Source of the DNA: JACCXG01 sp963785755
GTDB taxonomy: Bacteria > Acidobacteriota > Vicinamibacteria > Vicinamibacterales > 2-12-FULL-66-21
Length of the DNA: 64,000 nt
Assembly (NCBI GenBank): GCA_963785755.1
Contig: CAWAXG010000013.1
Coordinates: 372,001-436,000 of the forward strand
Direction: 5' to 3'
Each line of letters opens with the position of its first letter. Positions within the stretch are counted from its first letter, which is position 1. Positions 36,906 to 44,779 of the stretch are shown here, piece after piece. A model generated the notes under the pieces. It saw only the letters and a list, made by a program, of their open reading frames with translations. It did no database searches and had not been told where the DNA came from. The position numbers and the translations under genes were made by a program.

Positions 36906-37048
36906 TCTGGCGACATACTCGCGGGCGGGCAGGCCTGCCACCGATGTCGATCTGCGGCCGTCGGCTCCGACTTACCAGTAAACAGGCCGGCTTCAAGCTC
37001 GAGGCCGGGAAAAGCGGATAGGCTTTCATCCGCAGGAGCACGAGCGAC

Positions 37049-37520
37049 ATGACGACCATCAGCCCGTTCCTCTGGTTCGATACCCAGGCCGAGCAGGCGG
37101 CTAACCTCTACGTTTCGACCTTCAAGAATTCAAGAATCGTGAAAATCGCGCGCTATGGCGACGCGGGACCAGGCCCCAAGGGCTCGGTCATGACGGTGGA
37201 GTTCGAGCTCAACGGCCAGCGCTTCATCGCGTTGAACGGCGGGCCGCATTTCAAGTTCAACGAGGCGGTCTCGTTCTCCGTCGAATGCCAGACCCAGGCG
37301 GAAGTCGACGAGTACCTGGAGCAAGCTTTCCGACGGCGGAGTAGAAGGCCAGTGCGGCTGGCTCAAGGACAGGTTCGGGCTGTCCTGGCAGGTCAATCCG
37401 ACGATTCTGGGCGAGATGCTGGCCGATCCCGATCCCGCGAAGGCCAGGCGCGCGATGGAAGCCATGCTCAAGATGAAGAAGATCGACATCGCGGCGCTGA
37501 AGAAAGCCTACGACTCGTGA
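37049..37520 (+). CDS. VOC-family (PhnB-like, 3-dmu-9_3-mt type) protein, frameshifted
   Basis: The start MTTISPFLWFDTQAEQAANLY and the GSVMTVEFELNGQRFIALNGGP block are diagnostic of PhnB/3-demethylubiquinone-type VOC proteins of about 156 residues. At 37315-37316 (GAGTACCTGG) one extra C shifts the frame. The continuation in the next frame reads WSKLSDGGVEGQCGWLKDRFG and LSWQVNPTILGEMLADPD, the expected C-terminal half, to a stop at 37520. Function is a metal-dependent dioxygenase/isomerase-like fold with unknown substrate, cytoplasmic. The intact version would be DEYWSKL at the junction. Confidence 0.8.
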
Positions 37521-37549
37521 CGCACGGCTGAAGCGCGGCAGCGTACTCT

Positions 37550-38543
37550 TCACGGAATACAGAATCCGAGCGCTCGGATCCCGGCCTCGACATACTCGCG
37601 CCGCCCGGTCTCGAGGCCGAATCCGACATCGGCCGCTCCCCTGCACGCGGCGAGAAACCGGGCACGAGCGAGCACACCCTGGCCGAGTTGCCCGTCGTAG
37701 TGCGCGAGCACCGCGGCCACGCCTGGCGCGCCGCCCCAGTGAAAGAACGCCGCAAGGTCGACCGAACATTCGCTCACCGCGATCTCGCTCCAGTCGATCA
37801 CCCCGGTGACCTCCCCGCTCGCCGGATCGAACAGGATGTGCTCGGCTGCGAGATCCCTGTGAACCACGACCGGCGGAGATGCATGCGCCGCGGGCGCTGG
37901 CGCGCCGGCGCCGAAAAATGCCTTCCACTTCTCGAGCAGCGCCTGACCCGCAACGTCTCGAAGGTGATGGAGATCCTCGAGCGCGTCACTCCTCGACTTC
38001 GTCGATCAGATCGGTCACGTCCTGTTCCTCGACCCCCAGCCGCCTGGCCACGCCGACCGGATAGCGGTGCAGCCATGACAGGAACCGGCCCATGACCGGC
38101 GCCCATTTCTCGAACGGCAGGGCCTGCGCTTCGAGCTGAATGCCCGGGATACCAGGCAGTTTCGGATACCCGACGAACCGGCGCGGAAACGCGCCCGAGG
38201 GACGGCCATGAAAACGGAACACCGGCAACGGCAGCGGCGAGTGCGCCGCCAGCACCGGCAACACGCGCGACTCGACCAGCAGCTGCTGCTCGACGTCAGC
38301 CCGCTTCGGGAACCTGAACACCCAGCGGCCGTCGACCTCGAAAGCCCAGCTGTCGCAGCCTTCGCCGAGCAGCGCGATCCTGGACGGATCGACTTCGGGG
38401 AATTGCGACCTGATGATTGCCGCCACCTGCGTAGCGCTTAGCGGTGGGAGGTCCGTCAACGATGCATCCTTCAGCTCGTGTTCAGAGGCGGCGTTGGCGG
38501 CATTGTGTGTCATGCGCGCATTCGTCGATTCGTGGAAGCTCAC
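37550..38543 (-). CDS. Aminoglycoside/macrolide phosphotransferase-family kinase, frameshifted
   Basis: The N-terminal part (185 residues) has IALLGEGCDSWAFEVDGRWVFRFPKR, the nucleotide-binding lobe of the APH family. In another frame downstream come LEDLHHLRDVAGQALLEKWK, then VVVHRDLAAEHILFD (catalytic loop) and GVIDWSEIAVSECSVDLAAFF (metal-binding Asp). The break is at 37990-37992 (GAGGAGTGAC on the coding strand); deleting one G restores one frame of about 330 codons. The family includes antibiotic kinases and many small-molecule kinases, so resistance should not be assumed. It lies 33 bp downstream of the secreted-protein gene on the same strand. Confidence 0.8.
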
Positions 38544-38576
38544 GAGTCGCGGATGGCCGCCGCCTCGAAGCGTCGC

Positions 38577-39656
38577 TCAGCGTGGCAGAACCGGACAGGA
38601 TTTCAGCTTGGCGGTAAACGGCTGCATGGCCTTGCTGCCGATGAACCACGTTCCCGAGTCGTGTGGCAGCGTCGTCAGGCTTCCACAGAACGCGCCGGTC
38701 TGCTGCCGGTTCAGGTAGACCTCAACGTTCGAGGCGTAGAACGCCTTGACGACCCCGTTGTGCTGGCGGATGTACTCGCTGACGCCGCGGATCGCGTCGG
38801 GGCCGGCGAAGTCGCCGACGATCGGCACGATCATGTTGCGGGTGTGGAGATCCTTGACCACCGCGAAGCTCTCCTCGGTCGCCAGGAAGCTGCGATTGTG
38901 GCCGCCGACGTCGGCCGCCGTCATGAGCACGCGATAGGAGGGCCCGGGCGATTCGCTCGCGCCCAGCCGGCCGTAGTGGAGATCGGGACCACCCATGTAA
39001 AACGCCGTGAACGCATAGTCGATCCATTCGAGATCGGCCGCCGACAGCGCGAAGCCATGCGTCGTGAGAAGGTGATCCCGAATCACCTGGAAGTTGGCCT
39101 GGTACAGCCGGGCGTCAGGCTTCGTTCTGTCGAAGTGCTCGAACAGCTCCTGGACCGTCGCTTGGGACTGGTCCGACGACGGTCGCTGGCGCGAGAACAG
39201 ATTCGACAGGAATTCGGCGCGATCGGTGGACAGCTCGAACAGAGCCTTGTAGAGGAGATGCAGATTCCTGTTCCGCTGGCGGATGTCGATGATGAACGCC
39301 ATTGCCGGCTCGAGTCTGGCGATGTAGCTGAAATTCTGTTCGGGGCCGACGCCGATGTAGATACCGCCCGTGGACCGGAGGACCCGGGCCAGGTGCACGT
39401 AGCGGATTTCATTCGACACCAGATTGTCGGAATGGTCGAAGGTGCCGGGGGTCTCGGACAGCCGCGTGCTCAGGCCCCAGAACTCGGCGTCGCTCAACCT
39501 GGCGGGAATCGTGCTCGAGCGGCGGCCGATCCAGCCGCACCCGATCTGCGCAACGCAGGCCAGCGCGAGGACCAATGCCAGCAGGCCACCGACGCGGCCG
39601 CCTGTCGAGCCGACGATCGTGTACCGCCAGGTTCTGTTGTCGATCGGGAGGCTCAC
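38577..39656 (-). CDS. Membrane-anchored LIC_10091-like conserved protein, paralogue of 7006-8143
   Basis: An intact 359-residue protein with an N-terminal hydrophobic segment (GGLLALVLALACVAQIGCG, about 23-41). It carries FDHSDNLVSNE, GGIYIGVGPEQNFSYIA, FIIDIRQRN, LLYKALFELSTDRAEFL, FLATEESFAVVKDLH, MIVPIVGDFAGPDAI and AFYASNVEVYLN. The same motif order in the gene at 7006-8143 makes them paralogues. This copy shows what the other would look like unbroken. I believe this family is annotated as LIC_10091 in some databases; its function is unknown. Confidence 0.75.
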   Translation of the reverse strand: MSLPIDNRTWRYTIVGSTGGRVGGLLALVLALACVAQIGCGWIGRRSSTIPARLSDAEFWGLSTRLSETPGTFDHSDNLVSNEIRYVHLARVLRSTGGIYIGVGPEQNFSYIARLEPAMAFIIDIRQRNRNLHLLYKALFELSTDRAEFLSNLFSRQRPSSDQSQATVQELFEHFDRTKPDARLYQANFQVIRDHLLTTHGFALSAADLEWIDYAFTAFYMGGPDLHYGRLGASESPGPSYRVLMTAADVGGHNRSFLATEESFAVVKDLHTRNMIVPIVGDFAGPDAIRGVSEYIRQHNGVVKAFYASNVEVYLNRQQTGAFCGSLTTLPHDSGTWFIGSKAMQPFTAKLKSCPVLPR

Positions 39657-39685
39657 GCGGTGTATGGGCTCCTCCGGTTCAGTGG

Positions 39686-40723
39686 TTAGACTCCACCTCC
39701 CCGCCGGCCGGATCCGGCGGCGCCTCGGCCACGGGGACGACGATCCGGATCTCCGGGTTTCCGCGTCAGACCCTGTGCCTGCATCCAGGCGAAGAACTGG
39801 TCGATGAAGAGATCGCTGGAGTTGTTGGTCACGTTCATGCCGAACCCGTGGTTCCCGCTCATGTACAGGTGCAGCTCGGGCAGGTATCCCTTGGCGAACA
39901 GCTGGGCGTAGAACTCGCGCACTTCCCGGCCGACGAGCTTGTCGTCCTGCGCCATCGCGAGAAAGATGGGCGGCAGCTTGTCTGCCGCATCCGCTGCCGG
40001 AATCGGGGGTATGCCGCCGAACGGGCCGCCGTAGATCGGGGCGACGTAGTTCGGCCGTGCGGCGACCTCGGTCGACAGCGCTGCATGAGCCACGGCATGC
40101 GCACCAGCCGAGAATCCGATGGCGACGACCTTCGCGGGATCGATGCTGTATTCGGCCGCGCGCTGCCGGATGAGCGCCAGCGCCTTCAACGTGTCAGCGA
40201 CCGCCGGTTCACCTGAGACATTGATCGGTATCTCCTGCATGCGCGCCATCATCGAGTACTCCGGACCGGCCTGCTGCACCAGACGGTATTTCAGGACGAA
40301 CGCGGCGACGCCGCGCTCCGCGAGCCACACGGCGACGCGGTTGCCTTCGCTGTTGATCGACAGCTGACGGAACCCGCCTCCTGGCGCCACCAGGACCGCC
40401 GTTCCCGTATTGCGGCCCGCTTCCGGCAAGAACGCCGTGTAGCTGGGCTCGACGACGTTGTACAAGGCTTCGCCGTTCGGTGAGGTGACTTCCTTGATCC
40501 CGCCGGCGATGCGGCCCGGCCAGTCCGCGCGGAGCGGTGCAGGTCCTGAATAGAGCGGCACCTCGGGAAGTTTTCGGAACGCGTTCGGCTTGACCGCTGG
40601 CTGTTCGGCGCCGGCAGGCTGCGCGGCCGTCTGGCCCGGCGCCGGGGTCTCGGCCGTGAGGCCAGCGATTGACGTCGCGAGGCACAGCGCGAGGCACAAC
40701 GATCCACGAAATGCGAATGACAC
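39686..40723 (-). CDS. Secreted alpha/beta-hydrolase esterase (dienelactone/xylan-esterase-like)
   Basis: A 345-residue protein. GTG 40723 is chosen because AGGAGG lies 8 nt upstream and it yields a signal peptide (FAFRGSLCLALCLATSIAGLTAE). It has VLVAPGGGFRQLS (oxyanion GGG, about residue 115), nucleophile elbow GFSAGAHAV, and C-terminal GNHGFGM with the probable His. This is the pattern of acetyl-xylan-esterase-like and BD-FAE-like secreted hydrolases. The Gly/Arg-rich tail (RPRGRGAAGSGRR) is unusual. It is followed 29 bp later by the paralogue gene on the same strand. Confidence 0.83.
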   Translation of the reverse strand: MSFAFRGSLCLALCLATSIAGLTAETPAPGQTAAQPAGAEQPAVKPNAFRKLPEVPLYSGPAPLRADWPGRIAGGIKEVTSPNGEALYNVVEPSYTAFLPEAGRNTGTAVLVAPGGGFRQLSINSEGNRVAVWLAERGVAAFVLKYRLVQQAGPEYSMMARMQEIPINVSGEPAVADTLKALALIRQRAAEYSIDPAKVVAIGFSAGAHAVAHAALSTEVAARPNYVAPIYGGPFGGIPPIPAADAADKLPPIFLAMAQDDKLVGREVREFYAQLFAKGYLPELHLYMSGNHGFGMNVTNNSSDLFIDQFFAWMQAQGLTRKPGDPDRRPRGRGAAGSGRRGGGV

Positions 40724-40846
40724 CAAGACTTCCTCCTTCGGACCTGTACTGAGCCGTGACGGCCGCAGGTTCACTCGAGGCACAAGTACAACGGAACGAT
40801 CGCGATGACAGAAATACGTTCCGTTGGACTTCTTACTTGCAACTTG

Positions 40847-41907
40847 TTACTTGTGCTTCATGTACTTGTCGAGAAAATCGATTACCGTCTTCCAGCTCGG
40901 CGTGTACGGCGCCGGGTTGGTCACCGCGCAGCCCGACGCCGCCGTCGATCGCATCGTCGCGGCCTGGCGCAGCCCGTCGTTGGTCAGGAAGCCGTTCCAC
41001 GGACCATGACCGGCGGTCGGAAGACTGATGAAGACGGCGTCGAGGCAGGCCTTGTTGAGCGCCATGTACAGCTGCTCGCCCTGATTGTGCGGCACGAGCG
41101 GATCGGAGCCGCCGTGCAGGATCATCATCGGCGCATCGGACGCCGTCACGTAGCGCAACGGATCCGCCGCGCGCGCTTTGTCAGGGCACGACTGGATCGC
41201 GCAGCCGACGAGGCGCGACTCCGGCGACGTATCGTTGTCGTGGCAATTGGGCGGCGTGCACTTCTTCAATGCCCAGGTGTCCATCGACAGAAAGTCGGTC
41301 GGCGGATAGAAGGCCACGGCCGCCTGCACCTTGCTCGACACGCCGGTGGTGCCCACCGAGCCTTCCATTTCCGGCGCATCGCCGGTCAACGCCGCCATCG
41401 CCGTCGTCCAGCCGCCGGAGCTGTCGCCCATGATGGCGATGGCATCGGGATTGAGGTTGTATTTCGCCGCGTTCGCGCGCAGCCAGCGAATCGCCGCCTT
41501 GATATCGTGCAGCTGCCCCGGGAACTTCACCTGCGAGCTGGACCGGATCGAGACGCCGGCGACCGCGTAGCCGGCAGGGTTCAACTGCGCCGCGATCCCG
41601 CCCGCGAAGCGTTTTCCGTTGTCAGCCAGCCAGGCCGACCCTCCGGTCCAGATCACGACCGGCAACCGCGCGGTGGAGCCGGCAGGGATATAGAGATCGA
41701 GCTTGTGGCCGTTGCTGTTGGCGGGCTCCGCTGGCGCGTACTCGAGATCGGCATGCGTGGGCGCCGGCCCCGGTGGAACGCCGAGCCCGGTCCGCGCCCT
41801 CCGGCGGGCGGTCCGCCGGGCCCCTGCGGGGTCGCCGGGACCTGCGCGAGCGTTGCCGTGGCGATCATCGTCAGTGCGAGACCGAGCGCGGCGAGCCATC
41901 GATTCAT
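40847..41907 (-). CDS. Secreted alpha/beta hydrolase, frameshifted near the N-terminus
   Basis: The signal peptide MNRWLAALGLALTMIATATLAQ starts at 41907 in one frame. The body (LGVPPGPAPTHADLEYAPAE onward) is in another. The junction is a CCC run at about 41783-41788, and adding one base rejoins them (GRGPGLGVPPG). The body has VVIWTGGSAW in place of the usual HGGGW (oxyanion Trp-Thr-Gly-Gly), GDSSGGW (nucleophile Ser) and TAGHGPWNGFL (catalytic His). Cys pairs (CTPPNCHD, C-A-I-Q-S-C) suggest disulfides. It is probably a secreted carboxylesterase of about 353 residues. Confidence 0.78.
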
Positions 41908-42016
41908 GGTATGACGCCTTGGTGAAGAGCTGGCCGTGATTGGGCCTTGAGCGTGACTGAGTGCGCTTCCGACTCGCTGTCAACGATCAGCGCGCGAACT
42001 GGCGAGACCGCACGGG

Positions 42017-42107
42017 GTCAGGTTCAAAGGGTTCAAAGGTTCAGGGGTTCACGGGGTTCAGGGGTTCAGGGGTTCAGGGGTTCAGGGTGTTAAGAGGGTT
42101 CAAGGGT
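42017..42107 (+). repeat. GGTTCA(A/G)GG microsatellite-like repeat, copy 2
   Basis: About ten tandem GGTTCAGGG / GGTTCAAAG units, including four identical GGGGTTCA units in a row. The same unit is at 25751-25830, in the same orientation. Confidence 0.85.
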
Positions 42108-42650
42108 CACGCGGGATCGGCGCGTCAGCCGGTCGATCGATGGAATGCTCTCTCGAGGAACGTCGAGAATCCGGCGACGGTACTCATCGCCGGCGAACTC
42201 CAGGAAGTCGACATGGGGCGCGTCCGGAATCAGCCAGAGCTCTTTCGGCTGACGCGCGGCCGCGAACAGGAGCTCAGTATCGGCGACCGTCGTATGTCGA
42301 TCCAGCGTGCCGCCCACGATCAGAACCGGGCAACCCAATCCTGAGATGTGATCGGCGGGTCGGAGATCGGCTGGCCGCGACCCCCAGCCGCGGCCGCAGC
42401 TGAAGCAGGAGGAGCGGTGCCACCAGCTTCGCGACCGGCCCTGTTCGCATCCGCAGGCGATTCACGATCGCGCGGTCAATGGACGGGATACACAGCCTCG
42501 AGCACACGGCCTGGACAGTCGAGTGGCGGCGTAGCCAGCAGTGCGGCCGCCCCGCCGAGCGAGCTGCCGAACACAGCCAACGTTTGCTCATGGTTGACTC
42601 GGGCGTTCGATCTGCACGGCCTCGAGCACCCGGAAGGCGCGTTACTCGCT
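42090..42650 (-). pseudogene. Alpha/beta-hydrolase remnant, truncated with several frame breaks
   Basis: Pieces of one hydrolase lie in order but in different frames: AFRVLEAVQIERPSQ, then FGSSLGGAAALLATPPLD (nucleophile elbow), SIDRAIVNRLRMRTGPVAKL, RPADLRPADHISGLGCPVLIVGGTLDRHT, and HVDFLEFAGDEYRRRILD with the His region. The start is missing; the preserved part begins about 70 residues before the nucleophile. At least three indels are needed to join the pieces. This is the most decayed gene in the window and is probably a true pseudogene. Confidence 0.7.
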
Positions 42651-42660
42651 CATCACTAAG

Positions 42661-43117
42661 CTAATCGCTCGCCGAGGCTCGGTCCAGACAGCCTGGAAAT
42701 CGATTTGCAGAGCCGAATACCCTGCCGCGCGAGAGGAACAGTGCGGTCTGACCTCGGACAGTCGCTTCACCGACCGCACGGAAGATGGTTTTTGCCTTTT
42801 CGTCGACCACACCCGTCACTTCCACCCGGTAGCCGACGTCGTCGGCGATCGACGCATGATTCAGCACGTCATAATGGGCGTTGGCCTGTTCACTCAGGAA
42901 GAGCGGGCGCCGCTCCTTCCGTTGAGACACTTCTTGACGCACGCCGTTCCATTCGTGACGCACGCTGTCGTCTTGGCCAGGCGCCGCGCTGCGCAGCGTT
43001 TGTCCGAAAACCAGCCGGTCCACGTCTATCAGATCTGATGCCTTGTTCTGTGGCGCGCGCGGCAGTCGTCGCCGCTGTCAGCATCGCCGCCAGCCCGATC
43101 GCGCAGAGTCTGGTCAT
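42661..43117 (-). CDS. Small secreted protein of unknown function, frameshifted
   Basis: ATG 43117 follows AGGAGG at good spacing and opens a signal peptide, MTRLCAIGLAAMLTAATTAARA. The frame changes around 43038-43055. The next frame continues as SDLIDVDRLVFGQTL, SVRHEWNGVRQEV, LNHASIADDVGYRVEVTG and IFRAVGEATV to the stop at 42661. Total would be about 151 residues. The mature part looks like a small beta-rich periplasmic domain. I do not recognise the family. Confidence 0.5.
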
Positions 43118-43408
43118 CGTCGAGCCTCCTTGGCTTCTCAAGAGCGTTAGACGGCAATCCGCAGCAACGGATAGGGATCCGGCATCAGCCGTGACCCGCG
43201 ACCCGGGGTCAGGCCGTGAATCCGTGAATCTGGACAGTCCGCAATGACGTGACTCGGTCCAGACCGAGCTGTTCACCCGTAAGATGGAGCCTCGAGCTCG
43301 TGCGCCATGCGGCAAACACGAGTCGGAAATCCTGGTCGCCGATGATGCGGGGTAAAAGTCAGTCGATCGGTGCATCGAGCGTTCACAGCAGCAGCAACAG
43401 ACTCAAGA

Positions 43409-44002
43409 ATGCCGACGAAATCCACAAGGGCCACAGAGGAGCCAATTCGCAGGTTCACAGAGAAGAGCGGCTGGGCAGAATGGCTGGAAAAGAATCACGC
43501 CACCTCGACCGGCATCTGGGTGCGCCTGGCCAAGAAAGCCTCCGGGCTGAAATCGATGACCCAAGGCGAAGGGGTGGAGGTGGCGTTGTGCTATGGCTGG
43601 ATCGACGGCCAGGGCAAGAGCGACGGCGACCAATACTGGCTGCAGCGATTCACGCCGCGCGGGAAACGCAGCCTCTGGTCGCAGCGCAATCGCGAGAAGG
43701 CCCTGGCGCTGATCGCCGCGGGTGACATGAAACCATCCGGACTGGCGGAGGTCGAGCGAGCCCAGAAAGATGGACGCTGGGAGGCGGCGTATGACCCGCC
43801 GAGCCGCATCACCGTGCCAGACGATCTGACCGCGGCATTGAACCGGAACGCAAAGGCGAAGCGCTTTTTCGAAGCGCTCGATCGTCAGAACCGATACGCG
43901 ATCCTCTGGAGGATTCACACGGTCCGCAAGGCAGAAACGCGCGCGCGGCGCATTCGGGATTTCGTGTCGATGCTGGCACGCGGGGAAAAGATTCATCCCT
44001 GA
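43409..44002 (+). CDS. YdeI/OmpD-associated family protein
   Basis: A 197-residue cytoplasmic protein from ATG 43409. It carries the family blocks WAEWLEKNHATSTGIWVRLAKK, VEVALCYGWIDGQGKSDG, WLQRFTPRGKRSLWSQRN and the C-terminal PDDLTAALNRNAKAKRFFEAL. Members are linked to resistance to bacteriocins and cationic peptides in some bacteria, but the molecular activity is not established. The upstream in-frame ATG at 43370 is not conserved-looking and is rejected. No operon partner. Confidence 0.87.
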   Translation: MPTKSTRATEEPIRRFTEKSGWAEWLEKNHATSTGIWVRLAKKASGLKSMTQGEGVEVALCYGWIDGQGKSDGDQYWLQRFTPRGKRSLWSQRNREKALALIAAGDMKPSGLAEVERAQKDGRWEAAYDPPSRITVPDDLTAALNRNAKAKRFFEALDRQNRYAILWRIHTVRKAETRARRIRDFVSMLARGEKIHP

Positions 44003-44061
44003 GCGCGGGGTCAGGCCGTGAATCCGTGAATCAGGACAGGATGCGAACCGGGCAGACCCCG

Positions 44062-44331
44062 TCAGAGGTACCGCACGTGCCGCACGGCTGACGGACCGAT
44101 GAAGACCCGGAGGTTATTGCCGTTGCTGTCGGCCGGCGTCAGGAAAAACCCGCTGCCCTGGGGCCGGTAGCTCAGCGTGGACCCCACCATGACCTCGTCA
44201 TCGAGGAACGTCAGCCTCGATCCGCCGCCCCTGCACGACGTCGGCGAACGACTTGCGCTCCCAGGTCAAGCTCGAATGCACGCGTGTCAGGGCCTCAGCC
44301 GGTGACGGCCACGCGCGTGCGGTAAATCACA
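44062..44331 (-). pseudogene. Remnant of a small PilZ/DUF6982-like protein
   Basis: Two minus-strand frames together read SSLTWERKSFADVVQGRRIE and then RLTFLDDEVMVGSTLSYRPQ, GSGFFLTPADSNGNNLRVFI and SAVRHVRYL, stop. This looks like the C-terminal domain seen in acidobacterial PilZ-like or DUF6982 proteins. It has no start codon, an upstream in-frame stop near 44331 and one frame break near 44222. The family name is tentative. Confidence 0.4.
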
Positions 44332-44358
44332 CGAGCCGGCGCCAGGATATGGCTCGCC

Positions 44359-44404
44359 TTTACCTGGATGGTCTAGGGAAGTAGAATCTGGGCTTCCCCA
44401 GATT
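44359..44404 (+). promoter_or_regulatory. padR promoter with overlapping palindromic operator
   Basis: TTTACC (44359-44364) and TAGAAT (44382-44387) are spaced by 17 bp. The perfect inverted repeat AATCTGGG-CTTC-CCCAGATT (44385-44404) overlaps the -10 end and the expected transcription start. It lies 30 bp before the padR start, as expected for self-repression. Confidence 0.6.
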
Positions 44405-44433
44405 GTCTGGGGAAACGACCCGGACTCGACGAC

Positions 44434-44778
44434 ATGGCCGTCAGACAAATCGATCTCCTCCAGGGCACGCTCGACCTGCTGATCCTCAAGAGCCTCGGCG
44501 CCGGACCGAACCACGGCTACGGCATCGCGATGCGCATCCATCAGCTCTCGGACGATGTGTTGAGGGTCGAGGAGGGCTCGCTCTACCCGGCGCTCTACCG
44601 GATGGAAGAACAGGGGCTCATCGACTCCGAGTGGCGCACCACCGAGAACAACCGCAAAGCCAAGTTCTACAAGCTGACCCGCAAGGGACGCAGTGCCGCG
44701 GACGCCGAGCTCGAGGGCTGGCGGCGGCTGTCGAAAGCCGTCACCAGAGTTCTGCGCGCCATCGAACAGGGAGCCTGA
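44434..44778 (+). CDS. PadR-family transcriptional regulator
   Basis: A 114-residue winged-helix repressor. Family signatures are LLQGTLDLLILKSLG (residues 8-22), NHGYGIAMRI, EEGSLYPALYRMEEQGLI and KFYKLTRKGR. The C-terminal dimerisation helix includes WRRLSKAVTRVLR. The stop lies 1 bp before the start of the ADOP permease gene, so the two form one operon. PadR-ADOP pairs are a recurrent acidobacterial arrangement in which PadR is thought to repress the permease until an effector binds. Confidence 0.94.
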   Translation: MAVRQIDLLQGTLDLLILKSLGAGPNHGYGIAMRIHQLSDDVLRVEEGSLYPALYRMEEQGLIDSEWRTTENNRKAKFYKLTRKGRSAADAELEGWRRLSKAVTRVLRAIEQGA

Positions 44779-44779
44779 C

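Larger units (their letters stand above)
44003..44433. other. 431-bp stretch with a gene remnant and a promoter
   Basis: It holds a decayed minus-strand coding remnant (44062-44331) and, at its right end, the padR promoter and operator (44359-44404). Nothing else is visible. Confidence 0.5.

Noticed and set aside
37550..38543. Antibiotic-resistance gene call for the APH-family kinase
   Set aside because: The family is broad, the gene is frame-broken and no resistance context exists.
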